Shown one piece after another: positions 1-6,570 of a DNA stretch of 9,766 nt. The DNA comes from Actinocrinis sp046724665 (GTDB lineage Bacteria; Actinomycetota; Actinomycetes; Streptomycetales; Catenulisporaceae). The stretch is from positions 1 to 9,766 of the forward strand of contig JBKOWZ010000042.1 in NCBI GenBank assembly GCA_046724665.1, in the 5' to 3' direction. Position 1 is the first letter of the stretch; each line of letters opens with the position of its first letter. The notes beneath the pieces were generated by a model. It made no database searches. It was not told the origin of the DNA and saw nothing but the letters and a program-made list of their open reading frames with translations. The position numbers and the translations under genes are program-made.

Positions 1-416
1 TTGCGCGCCTGCGCGGCCCGGCGCGCCTCGCCGCGTTCGGCCCGCTCGCGCCGCGCGGCCAGCCACTCCTCGACACGCGGCGGCACCTCGTCGGTCTCGG
101 GTACCGCGCCGCCGGACCAGAGCAGCAGCAGGCCGAGCGCGTGCTTGCACGGGAACTTGCGCGAGGGGCAGGTGCACGCGTACCCGGGCGCCGCCTGGCC
201 CTCGGCCAGCTCGACAGTGACCTGATACGGCTTCGCCCCGCTGCCCCGGCAGTCGCCCCACACCAGACCCGTCGCGCTGCGTGCGCCGTACCCGCTCCAC
301 GGCCGCGGGTTGGCGAGTTTCACGCCCGCCGCGCGCGACGCCGCATCCGGCGCCAGGGCGTGCACTCGTTCCGCCGGCCAGGGACGAGGCCCGGCGGAGT
401 TGATCGCTCCTGCCAT
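1..416 (-). CDS. SWIM zinc-finger family protein (3' end beyond window)
   Basis: Reading leftward from the ATG at 416-414, 138 codons stay open to the window edge, so the C-terminus is missing. Residues 81-92 (CTCPSRKFPCKH) form a SWIM zinc-binding motif, CxCx6CxH, with ligands Cys81, Cys83, Cys90 and His92. The hydrophobic stretch ALGLLLLW follows, as is typical of bacterial SWIM proteins. Before the motif is a beta-rich lead-in containing GLVWGDCRGSGAKPYQV; after it comes a charged Arg/Glu/Ala-rich helix (residues about 113-138). SWIM domains are known to bind DNA or protein, but the bacterial family has no settled biochemical role, so I assign none. The start has no Shine-Dalgarno sequence; a TAGTGT -10 element lies 7 nt upstream, which suggests a leaderless transcript. 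The gene is divergent from the membrane-protein operon at 523. The family call is firm; the function is unknown. Confidence 0.9.
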   Translation of the reverse strand, partial: MAGAINSAGPRPWPAERVHALAPDAASRAAGVKLANPRPWSGYGARSATGLVWGDCRGSGAKPYQVTVELAEGQAAPGYACTCPSRKFPCKHALGLLLLWSGGAVPETDEVPPRVEEWLAARRERAERGEARRAAQAR

Positions 417-423
417 GAGCGAG

Positions 424-453
424 ACACTATGCGATCGCGCCGACAGAAGTCAG
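424..453 (-). promoter_or_regulatory. Putative promoter of the SWIM gene (leaderless)
   Basis: On the minus strand, CTGACT (453-448, 4 of 6 matches to TTGACA) is followed after 18 bp by TAGTGT (429-424, TANNNT). The ATG at 416 starts 7 nt after the -10 hexamer, about where transcription should begin. The absence of any Shine-Dalgarno sequence agrees with a leaderless mRNA, a common arrangement in actinomycetes. This is inference from sequence only. Confidence 0.45.
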
Positions 454-487
454 ATCCCGTGCAGCCGCGGGCAAGTGTGCCAAGAGG

Positions 488-514
488 TAGACTCCTGGCG
501 CGGCAGGTGGGGAG
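488..514 (+). promoter_or_regulatory. Candidate -10 element and Shine-Dalgarno of the membrane-protein operon
   Basis: TAGACT at 488-493 fits the actinobacterial -10 pattern TANNNT, but no good -35 hexamer lies 17-18 bp upstream. A strong purine-rich Shine-Dalgarno sequence (GGGGAGG, 508-514) stands 8 nt before the GTG at 523. It decides the start codon, because the reading frame itself is open much further upstream, into the oppositely transcribed SWIM gene. The ribosome-binding site is convincing; the promoter is tentative. Confidence 0.4.
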
Positions 515-522
515 GCGGCGGC

Positions 523-1608
523 GTGGGTCTGGAGATCGAGCTCGAGTACGACGACACCCAGGACGGCGTGTGGTCTGCGGCGCAGGAGGTGCAGGACTCC
601 GGGCCGCTGCGCGCGCGGCTCGACCGGCACTGGTCCCCGGGCCGGTCCGCGGGCCGGCTGGCCGGCAGTGCGCTGCTCGTCCACCTCGGCATCGCGCTCG
701 CCGCGCTGGCCCTCGGCGCGTCTGCGACGGCGGGGCTGCTCGCCGGGCGCACGGCCGTGCACGACCGCTCGGTCACCCTGCTGCACCTCGGCCCGATATC
801 GCCGTTCGCGGTGCAGGCCCTGCCCGCGACGCCAGAGCTGCCGCCGACCGTCGAGCAGCTGCTCGCGACGCCGTGGACGAACACCTTCGATCGCGACGTG
901 TCCCTCACCGTGGTCAACGACGGCCCCGATCCGGTCACCGTGCTCGGCGCGACGGTCGCCGCCATGCAGTTCGAATCCACCGCGCTGACCCCGGCGAGCA
1001 GCGCGCCGACCGCGCCGGGCGGTGTCAGCGTGCTGCGCGGCCGGGCCCACGTCGTCTGCGGCGACTTTCCGGCGGCCGACCAGAGCGCCACGATCGCGCG
1101 GCTGCGCGTGCGCGCCGGCGACGGCCTGATCCACGGGGAAACGCTGATGGTGGACCACTTCAGCGAGATCGCCGAGCAGTCGGTCTGCCAGCGGATGACC
1201 GGCCCGCAGGTCGTGCGCGCGACGACGTTCCCGGCCACGCCGACCGCAGTTCCGGGCATGTACACGGCCGAGATCACCGCCACCAACCGCGCGCCGTTCC
1301 CGCTGCGCATGGCCGTGCCGCAGGCCGCCCTCCAGAACTGGAGCAGCGGCGGCGGCCTCGAGCTGGCGACCTCCGGCGACGTCGTCATCCCGCCGCACGG
1401 CACCGGCACCATCGCGATCACGGCGAAGGTCGTGGACTGCCCGGCGGCGATCGACGCCGCCACGAACCACTTCGCGTACGACACGCTGGCCTTCAGCGAC
1501 GGCCGCCACACCGCGAACTACCCGCTGGCGCGGCTGATGCTCCAAGCGCTCCCGGTGACCAACCTGGAACCGATCATGACGTACTGCGTGAGCGAGGGCT
1601 CCAGGTGA
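523..1608 (+). CDS. Single-pass membrane protein with two repeated extracytoplasmic modules, function unknown
   Basis: The protein has 361 residues. The GTG start at 523 is chosen for the GGGGAGG eight bases upstream; starts further up would overlap the divergent SWIM gene. Residues 1-47 are acidic then basic and probably cytoplasmic, and about 48-74 form one transmembrane helix (GSALLVHLGIALAALALG). The rest is beta-rich and predicted to lie outside the membrane. It contains two similar modules. Each has a strand with Asn-x4-Pro (VNDGPDPVTV near residue 132; TNRAPFPLRM near 255), then a strand ending in Cys (179; 306), then a terminal Cys 43-49 residues later (222; 355). The cysteine pairs may form disulfides. 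The next gene carries a third copy, and the stop overlaps that gene's GTG start, so the two are probably coupled in translation. I recognise no named family; a role at the cell surface is inference. Confidence 0.82.
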   Translation: MGLEIELEYDDTQDGVWSAAQEVQDSGPLRARLDRHWSPGRSAGRLAGSALLVHLGIALAALALGASATAGLLAGRTAVHDRSVTLLHLGPISPFAVQALPATPELPPTVEQLLATPWTNTFDRDVSLTVVNDGPDPVTVLGATVAAMQFESTALTPASSAPTAPGGVSVLRGRAHVVCGDFPAADQSATIARLRVRAGDGLIHGETLMVDHFSEIAEQSVCQRMTGPQVVRATTFPATPTAVPGMYTAEITATNRAPFPLRMAVPQAALQNWSSGGGLELATSGDVVIPPHGTGTIAITAKVVDCPAAIDAATNHFAYDTLAFSDGRHTANYPLARLMLQALPVTNLEPIMTYCVSEGSR

Positions 1609-2159
1609 CGACGATGACCGACGCCATGCAGTTCGTCCGCCGCCGCAGCGGGATCGTGGCCGCCGTGACGGCCGCCGTGAGCTTCACGCTCGGCGGACTG
1701 GGGACGTACTACGTCGCACACACGCACCCCGCCGCGCCGCGGATACTGTTGCGCCAGGCGACCGAGGGCGACCCGATGGCCAGCTTCGACGGGACGCCGG
1801 GCGCCGGCGGCATGCTGATACTCCTGCGCAACGACAGCGCCGTGCCGGTCGAGGTGATCGACGCGGCGTTCTCGCGCACCTCGGCGGCGCCGCCGCTGTA
1901 CATCGCCCCCGAGACGGTGCAGCCCGGCGCGGACGTGAACGTCTTCGTGCCGATACCCGGCAGGTGCACCGTCGCGGACCCGGCGACAGCCCCGAACGCT
2001 CCACCGGTTCGAATCCTGGTCGGCGCGCATCAGCCGGGTAAGCCCGTGCAGTCCGTGCCGGTCGAGGTCGTCGGCATGCTCGCGAGCATCATGGCCAGCT
2101 GCTCACGCACCAGCGCCAGCAGTGACAACGGCACCGCCAGCAGCAGCGCCAACGGCTGA
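1605..2159 (+). CDS. Small single-pass membrane protein, one copy of the module of the preceding protein, function unknown
   Basis: The protein has 184 residues from a GTG whose last two bases are the first two of the upstream gene's TGA; GAGGG at 1594-1598 is a fitting ribosome-binding site. An ATG at 1614 in the same frame is an alternative start (181 residues). After a basic stretch (VRRRS), residues 16-37 form a transmembrane helix or uncleaved signal anchor. The outer part (about 45-166) repeats the pattern of the upstream protein: Asn76-x4-Pro (RNDSAVPVEV), a Pro-Gly turn and strand ending at Cys121 (VPIPGRC), and a terminal Cys166, 45 residues later. The tail (167-184) is Ser/Asn-rich and probably disordered. 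The two proteins probably act together at the membrane (inference from the operon and shared module). No known family is recognised. Confidence 0.8.
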   Translation: MTTMTDAMQFVRRRSGIVAAVTAAVSFTLGGLGTYYVAHTHPAAPRILLRQATEGDPMASFDGTPGAGGMLILLRNDSAVPVEVIDAAFSRTSAAPPLYIAPETVQPGADVNVFVPIPGRCTVADPATAPNAPPVRILVGAHQPGKPVQSVPVEVVGMLASIMASCSRTSASSDNGTASSSANG

Positions 2160-2166
2160 CGCGGGC

Positions 2167-2586
<420 letters not shown>

Positions 2587-2645
2587 CTGGGCACTCCCTG
2601 CTCTGTCGCGTCATCGCGTCGAGGACTCGCTCGCCTACGCTTCGA

Positions 2646-2690
2646 AGACTAACCGAGCCGGGCCGCGTCGGGTTCTGTGACACCTGACAC
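2646..2690 (-). promoter_or_regulatory. Putative promoter region of the B12-subunit gene with a tandem repeat
   Basis: On the minus strand TAGTCT (2651-2646) fits a TANNNT -10 element about 60 bp before the ATG. No clear -35 hexamer is visible. Just upstream of where it should be is a direct repeat, GTGTCA-G-GTGTCA (2690-2678), a plausible activator or repressor site. Support is weak and comes from pattern only. Confidence 0.25.
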
Positions 2691-2808
2691 TCGTGCCGGC
2701 CCCACCCCGCCGGAAGGGTGGCCGCGCCCTCGCGGCGCGCTCTACTACTCTCCGTCAACGCGCTTTGCGCTGTGTGTTTGCCCTCCCTCCCGCCCTGCTC
2801 CGCGCCCT

Positions 2809-2867
2809 CGCTTCGCTCGGCCGCTACGCGAACCCAAGGCGCTACCGCACACGGGCTCCGCTACGCT
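2809..2867 (-). repeat. Cluster of short GC-rich repeats (left side of the toxin relic)
   Basis: The plus strand reads CGCTTCGCT (2809-2817), CCGCTACGCG (2821-2830) and CGCTACGCT (2859-2867), that is AGCGNAGCG words on the minus strand set in GAG/CGG-rich flanks. The matching AGCGAAGCG word occurs on the plus strand at 3221-3229, so the two clusters have opposite orientation around the relic. The words are short, and chance in GC-rich DNA is a possible explanation. Confidence 0.4.
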
Positions 2868-2962
2868 CCGCCCTGAACGCTGCGCTAGCCGATGGCACGC
2901 GTCTTCACTGATACCTGCGGCCGCGATTCGCCTATGGTTGGCATCTGTTGTACGCGCACCCA

Positions 2963-3091
2963 TCACGCTGGCCGGTAGATGTCGGATCGGTGATCAACAC
3001 GAGGCACGCGGATCACCCGCTGCTCCTCCTCGACGCGGAAGATAACAACGCGGTACTCACCGCGCCGAGCACCGCGGCGCAACCGTTCCAC
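2963..3091 (-). pseudogene. Truncated RelE/ParE-family toxin relic (C-terminal half only)
   Basis: Forty-two codons read leftward from a GTG at 3091 to a TGA at 2965-2963. The translation includes RRGARRGEYRVVIFRVEEE and, near the end, RVPRVDHRSDIYRPA. This matches the last three strands of RelE-superfamily type II toxins: the ARRGEYRV strand, an acidic hairpin, and the closing (L/P)RV-x-HR-x-x-(V/I)YR. A full toxin has about 85-95 residues; here an in-frame TGA (3094-3092) directly precedes the fragment, and upstream lies repeat DNA without an N-terminal half in any frame I read. No antitoxin gene is nearby, and the GTG has no ribosome-binding site. It is therefore most likely a dead remnant of a toxin-antitoxin module. 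The motif match was made by eye. Confidence 0.68.
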
Positions 3092-3108
3092 TCAGCGGCG
3101 CCCGGCCC

Positions 3109-3173
3109 CGGAGCGGAGGGGTGGCGAGCCCCGACGCGAGAGCCGAGCGCCGCGTCGCTTCGGAGCGGAGGGG
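3109..3173 (+). repeat. 13-bp direct repeat in GC-rich cluster (right side of the toxin relic)
   Basis: CGGAGCGGAGGGG occurs exactly at 3109-3121 and 3161-3173, with starts 52 bp apart. Similar GTGG(G)CG(G)GCC sequence follows both copies. It sits immediately upstream (in minus-strand terms) of the point where the toxin relic is truncated, and close to AGCGAAGCG at 3221-3229. Confidence 0.5.
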
Positions 3174-3190
3174 GGTGGGCGGGCCTCAGT

Positions 3191-3205
3191 CCCGGCGGAG
3201 CCGGG
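3191..3205 (-). terminator. Candidate terminator hairpin downstream of pcrA
   Basis: CCCGGC-GGA-GCCGGG is a perfect 6-bp all-GC stem with a 3-nt loop, about 105 nt beyond the pcrA stop. No T-tract follows on the minus strand, although actinomycete terminators often lack one. Its place inside the repeat cluster makes a repeat-derived hairpin equally possible. Confidence 0.25.
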
Positions 3206-3309
3206 TTAGCCGCAGGCGGAAGCGAAGCGACAGTGCGCGAGGACGAAGGAGCGCGCGCGTCCGAAACCACACCGCACTCGGTCACCAGGCAAGTGGAACT
3301 CGTGCGGCG

Positions 3310-5952
3310 TCACAGCTTTTCCAGCGGGGCGAAGGCGAGGACGAGCTTGCGCACGCCCGACGAGCCGAAGTCAACCGTCGCGTGCTCGCCGGTGCGGCCC
3401 TCTACCGAGACGACGGTGCCGAGGCCGTACGTATCGTGCACGACGCGGTCGCCGGGGGCGACCGAGATCGGCTCGCGGTTGCCCGGGCCGGCCGGCTTGA
3501 AGCCCTTCGCACGGCTGCGCTCGGCCGCGGCGGTGAGCGACGGGGTCATCGTGCCGTAGGAGCTGGACTGCGGCGCGGGGGCGGTGCGCTGCCAGTCGAT
3601 CAGCTTGTCGGGCACCTCGCTGAGGAAGCGCGACTCGGGGTTGTACGAGGGCGAGCCCCAGGCCGAGCGCATCACCGCGCGGGTGAAGTAGAGGCGCTGG
3701 CGGGCCCGGGTGATGCCGACGTAGGCCAGTCGGCGCTCCTCCTCGAGCTCCTTGGCGTTGCCCATCGCCCGGGTGTGCGGGAACACGCCCTCCTCAAGAC
3801 CGGTGAGGAAGACGACCGGGAACTCCAGGCCCTTGGCGGTGTGCAGGGTCATGAGGGTGACCACGCCGCCGTTGCCGTCCTGGCTGTTCTGGCCGTTCTG
3901 GCCGTTCTGGCCGTTCCCGGTGCGCTGACCGGCTTGGCCGTTCGCGTTCTGGTTCTGCTGGTCGGGGATCTGGTCGGCGTCGGCGACCAGGGCCACCCGC
4001 TCCAGGAAGCCGGTCACGCCGCCTTCCGGGTCGGTCTGCTCGTACTCGTGCGCGACCGCGACCAGTTCCTGGAGGTTCTCCACGCGGCTCTCGTCCTGCG
4101 GGTCGGTGGACTCCTGGAGCTCGGCGATGTAGCCGGTGCGCTCGAGCAGCGCCTCGAGCAGGGCCGCCGGGCCCGCGCCCTCGGCCATCGTCTCGCGCAG
4201 CCCGGCCAGCAGCTTGGCGAAGCCCTTGATCGCGTTCAGTGACCGCGCCGCCAGGCCGTACGCCTCGTCGGCGCGGTCGATCGCCGCGCCGAAGGAGATC
4301 CGCTCGCGGCCAGCCAGCGCGTCGAGCATCGCCTCCGCGCGCTCGCCGATACCGCGCTTGGGAACGTTGATGATGCGGCGCAGCGATACGGAGTCGTCCG
4401 GGTTCGCCAGAGCGCGCAGGTACGCCAGCGCATCCTTCACCTCCTTGCGCTCATAGAAGCGGACACCGCCGACCACCCGGTAAGGCAGACCCACCCGGAT
4501 GAACAGTTCCTCGAAGACTCGGGACTGGGCGTTGGTCCGATAGAAAACCGCTACGTCGCCGGGTTTCGCAAGCCCCTCGTCGGTGAGACGGTCCACTTCG
4601 TTGGCGACGTAGGCCGCCTCGTCGTGCTCGTTGTCGCCGACGTATCCGGTGATCAGGGCGCCGCCGCCGGCCTCGGTCCACAGGTTCTTGGCGCGTCGGC
4701 CCTTGTTGCGGTCGATCACCGCGTTGGCCGCGCTCAGGATCGTCTGCGTCGAGCGGTAGTTCTGCTCGAGCAGGATCGTCGTCGCGTCCGGGTAGTCGGC
4801 CTCGAATTCGAGGATGTTGCGGATGGTCGCGCCACGGAAGGCGTAGATGGCCTGGTCGGCGTCGCCGACGACGCAGAGTTCGGCAGGCGGGACGTCGCCG
4901 GAGGGGGGAGCGGAGCCCGCGTGGTCCGGACGGGCGCCGACCAGGTCGCCGTCGATCGTGTACTTCGGGGCCTGTGACGTCGCGCCGCCGACCAGCTCGC
5001 GCACCAGGACGTACTGCGCGTGGTTGGTGTCCTGGTACTCGTCCACCAGCACGTGCCGGAAACGGCGGCGGTACGACTCGGCGACCGCGGGGAAGGCCTG
5101 GAACAGGTTGACCGTGGTCATGATCAGGTCGTCGAAGTCCAGCGCCTTGGCCGCGATCAGCCGCTGCTGGTAGTCGGCGTAGACGCCGGCGATCAGCCGC
5201 TCCTGCTCGCTGGACGCCTTGTCTCTCGCGGTCTCGTGGTCGATCAGCTCGTTCTTGAGCGAGGAGATCTGCGCCAGCAGGCCGCGCGGCGGGTGCCGCT
5301 TCACGTCCAGTTCGTGGTCGCGGGCGACCGCGGTGATCAGCCGGCGCGAGTCGTCCGCGTCGTAGATGGTGAAGGACGAGGGCAGGCCGAGGTGGCTGTG
5401 CTCGCGGCGCAGGATGCGCACGCAGGCGGAGTGGAACGTGGAGACCCACATGATCTTGGCGCGCGGGCCGACCAGCGCGGCGACGCGCTCCTTCATCTCG
5501 GCGGCGGCCTTGTTGGTGAAGGTGATCGCCAGGATCTCGCCGGGGTGCACGTCCCGCTCGGCCAGCAGGTAGGCGATGCGGTGGGTCAGCACCCTGGTCT
5601 TGCCCGAGCCGGCGCCGGCCACGATGAGCAGCGGGCCACCGGTGTGCACGACCGCCTCGCGCTGGGCCGGGTTGAGCCCGGCGAGCAGGGCTTCGGGGTC
5701 GATCCCGGTGCGGCGTCCGGACGGCGCGAACTCGCGCCGCGACTCGACGCGCTCGTGCTCCTCGTCGGGCGGGGGCGGCGGCGCCGACTCCTCGTCGTCC
5801 CAGGGCTCGTGCGGCTCGCCCTCGACGGGGAAGGCGGCGGAGGAGAGCGACGGCAGCGCGGCTTCGGCCCGCGTGCGAGCCGGTGGCGGCGGCTTCGGCA
5901 GGTCGAAGAGGGGGGCGCCGTACGAAGCTGAGGCACTGCTGGAACTGCTCAT
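3310..5952 (-). CDS. pcrA: ATP-dependent DNA helicase PcrA/UvrD
   Basis: This is a superfamily 1A 3'-to-5' DNA helicase of 880 residues from the ATG at 5952. Motifs in order: Q motif LNPAQREAV (about 93-101), Walker A GAGSGKT (Lys118), Ia AITFTNKAAAEM, Walker B DEYQD (304-308), motif III GDADQAIYAFRG (363-374), IV LLEQNYRST, V TLHTAKGLEF (about 700-710) and VI YVGITRARQRLY. The C-terminus (HDTYGLGTVVSVEG...VDFG) is the Tudor-like domain that in PcrA/UvrD contacts RNA polymerase. The family acts in excision repair, R-loop and replication-conflict removal and plasmid replication. Odd features are a roughly 90-residue acidic/proline-rich N-terminal extension, a 34-residue insert (324-357) before motif III and a Q/N-rich tract (about 664-695). 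The start has no ribosome-binding site but TAGACT 8 nt upstream, so it may be leaderless; the frame is open back to an ATG at 6063, which I consider less likely. Confidence 0.96.
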   Translation of the reverse strand: MSSSSSASASYGAPLFDLPKPPPPARTRAEAALPSLSSAAFPVEGEPHEPWDDEESAPPPPPDEEHERVESRREFAPSGRRTGIDPEALLAGLNPAQREAVVHTGGPLLIVAGAGSGKTRVLTHRIAYLLAERDVHPGEILAITFTNKAAAEMKERVAALVGPRAKIMWVSTFHSACVRILRREHSHLGLPSSFTIYDADDSRRLITAVARDHELDVKRHPPRGLLAQISSLKNELIDHETARDKASSEQERLIAGVYADYQQRLIAAKALDFDDLIMTTVNLFQAFPAVAESYRRRFRHVLVDEYQDTNHAQYVLVRELVGGATSQAPKYTIDGDLVGARPDHAGSAPPSGDVPPAELCVVGDADQAIYAFRGATIRNILEFEADYPDATTILLEQNYRSTQTILSAANAVIDRNKGRRAKNLWTEAGGGALITGYVGDNEHDEAAYVANEVDRLTDEGLAKPGDVAVFYRTNAQSRVFEELFIRVGLPYRVVGGVRFYERKEVKDALAYLRALANPDDSVSLRRIINVPKRGIGERAEAMLDALAGRERISFGAAIDRADEAYGLAARSLNAIKGFAKLLAGLRETMAEGAGPAALLEALLERTGYIAELQESTDPQDESRVENLQELVAVAHEYEQTDPEGGVTGFLERVALVADADQIPDQQNQNANGQAGQRTGNGQNGQNGQNSQDGNGGVVTLMTLHTAKGLEFPVVFLTGLEEGVFPHTRAMGNAKELEEERRLAYVGITRARQRLYFTRAVMRSAWGSPSYNPESRFLSEVPDKLIDWQRTAPAPQSSSYGTMTPSLTAAAERSRAKGFKPAGPGNREPISVAPGDRVVHDTYGLGTVVSVEGRTGEHATVDFGSSGVRKLVLAFAPLEKL
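3886..3912 (+). repeat. 9-bp tandem repeat inside pcrA
   Basis: Three perfect copies of GTTCTGGCC, with a partial fourth at 3913-3916, encode Gly-Gln-Asn on the minus strand. They form the core of a Q/N/G-rich stretch in the helicase (GQNGQNGQNSQ). Unit changes would keep the reading frame, so copy number could vary without breaking the gene. Confidence 0.85.
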
Positions 5953-5960
5953 CGAGCACG

Positions 5961-5966
5961 AGTCTA
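5961..5966 (-). promoter_or_regulatory. Putative -10 element of pcrA (leaderless start)
   Basis: The minus strand reads TAGACT, then 8 nt, then the ATG at 5952. This spacing puts the transcription start at or beside the start codon. No Shine-Dalgarno and no clear -35 hexamer are present. The same hexamer occurs before the membrane operon at 488-493. It supports the ATG at 5952 over the one at 6063. Confidence 0.4.
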
Positions 5967-6220
5967 GGACGTTCGGCCGACACACATTCCTGCTTCCGGT
6001 TCGTTCGGGGCTTCGTGCGGGAACAGGGGTGGGGGAAGCGGGGTTGAAGGCACCAGGAGGCACTCAAGACGCGCCAGGGCGCCATCAGTTCGAGAAAAGC
6101 GCCAGCGGGTAAAGCAATAGTCGAACAAAACCGTATGGAACTAGACGGCTACGCATACGGACGGACGCCCGGCGCAGGGCCGTCGAAGCCTGATGGCGGG
6201 CCCTGAGATACCGCCGAATT

Positions 6221-6241
6221 TTACCGACAGCACGTCGGTAA
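6221..6241. promoter_or_regulatory. Operator-like perfect palindrome
   Basis: TTACCGAC-AGCAC-GTCGGTAA has 8-bp arms and a 5-bp centre, the size and form of a dimeric repressor site such as those of TetR-family proteins. It lies 269 bp from the pcrA start and about 350 bp before the riboswitch. No regulator gene is in the window, so the protein is unknown; a simple RNA hairpin is the alternative. Confidence 0.35.
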
Positions 6242-6283
6242 GCGCCCGGCCGCGCCCAGTGAGTTCGGCGGCGTATGCGCACC

Positions 6284-6321
6284 GTCCGTTTTGCCGCGAA
6301 AACCCGCTGGGCGAAACGGAC
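6284..6321. other. Strong hairpin in the divergent intergenic region
   Basis: GTCCGTTTTGCC (6284-6295) pairs with GGCGAAACGGAC (6310-6321) over 12 bp with one T-G wobble. Inside the loop, GCG (6296-6298) can pair with CGC (6305-6307). The stem could be a binding site, a terminator of an unannotated transcript or part of a long leader. No T-tract follows. Confidence 0.4.
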
Positions 6322-6570
6322 AATCGCCCACGAACCACGGGGCCGCACGCGGCGCGCGGGTGGCGTCGCGCCAGGGCCGCGCCAGGGGCAACACGGCAAA
6401 GCTGAGTCAAAATCCGCCGCCCCAAACCCGCCATTCGAACGACATCTCGCTAAGGTTACGGCCCAGAAGTCAGCGAGCCTGCCGGTCCCCCGCACCGGCC
6501 GCGGACTTCCGCGCCGAATCCCAGGCGTTGCCAGGACCGGAATATGCGCCCTCTCCCCCAAAGGGGCCGT

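Larger units (their letters stand above)
2587..3309. other. Gene-poor, repeat-rich intergenic region with a toxin relic
   Basis: About 720 bp between the B12-subunit gene and pcrA, both leftward. The reading frames that cross it have composition typical of antisense or non-coding GC-rich DNA. The only recognisable coding remnant is the RelE-type fragment at 2963-3091. On either side are short GC-rich repeats: GAGCGNAGCG-type words read on the minus strand at 2809-2867 and on the plus strand near 3221, and a 13-bp direct repeat at 3109 and 3161. The B12-gene promoter should lie in the left 110 bp. The region looks like a scar of past rearrangement. Confidence 0.6.
5953..6570. other. Long divergent intergenic region between pcrA and the riboswitch
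   Basis: About 620 bp without a gene I can support; the open frames across it show no family features or codon-position bias. The part from 6110 to 6330 contains more A and T than its surroundings and holds several inverted repeats: CCGTATG/CATACGG (6131-6137 and 6154-6160), an operator-like palindrome (6221-6241) and a long stem (6284-6321). Closer to the riboswitch are GCCGGT/ACCGGC (6481-6486 and 6494-6499) and CCCC-AAA-GGGG (6556-6566). The hydrolase promoter should lie within about 6330-6560; TAAGGT at 6451-6456 fits a -10 element but lacks a good -35. Confidence 0.5.

Noticed and set aside
2006..2016. GGTTCGAATCC, resembling a tRNA T-loop
   Set aside because: The flanking bases do not make a proper 5-bp T-stem, no other tRNA arms are found around it, and it lies inside the well-supported second membrane-protein gene.
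141..2159. Very long plus-strand open frame (672 codons) starting inside the SWIM gene
   Set aside because: Only its last part (from 1605) is a real gene. The upstream part is Arg/Ala/Pro-rich out-of-frame reading of the membrane-protein gene and the antisense of the SWIM gene.
2948..3559. Plus-strand open frame of 203 codons across the relic and repeats
   Set aside because: It runs through both the repeat cluster and the antisense of the pcrA 3' end, has no family features, and the opposite strand gives the recognisable RelE-type peptide.
3886..3912. Tandem repeats as a possible CRISPR-like array
   Set aside because: The units are 9 bp with no spacers and are in frame within pcrA, so this is a coding microsatellite.
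3121..4242. Plus-strand open frame of 373 codons opposite pcrA
   Set aside because: It is antisense to conserved helicase motifs, and its composition (Arg/Leu/Gly/Ala-rich, repeated LAVLAVLAV opposite the GQN repeat) is that of a shadow frame.
6141..6434. Minus-strand 97-codon frame in the pcrA-hydrolase intergenic region
   Set aside because: It has no family features, no ribosome-binding site and no third-position bias, and it overlaps several hairpins.
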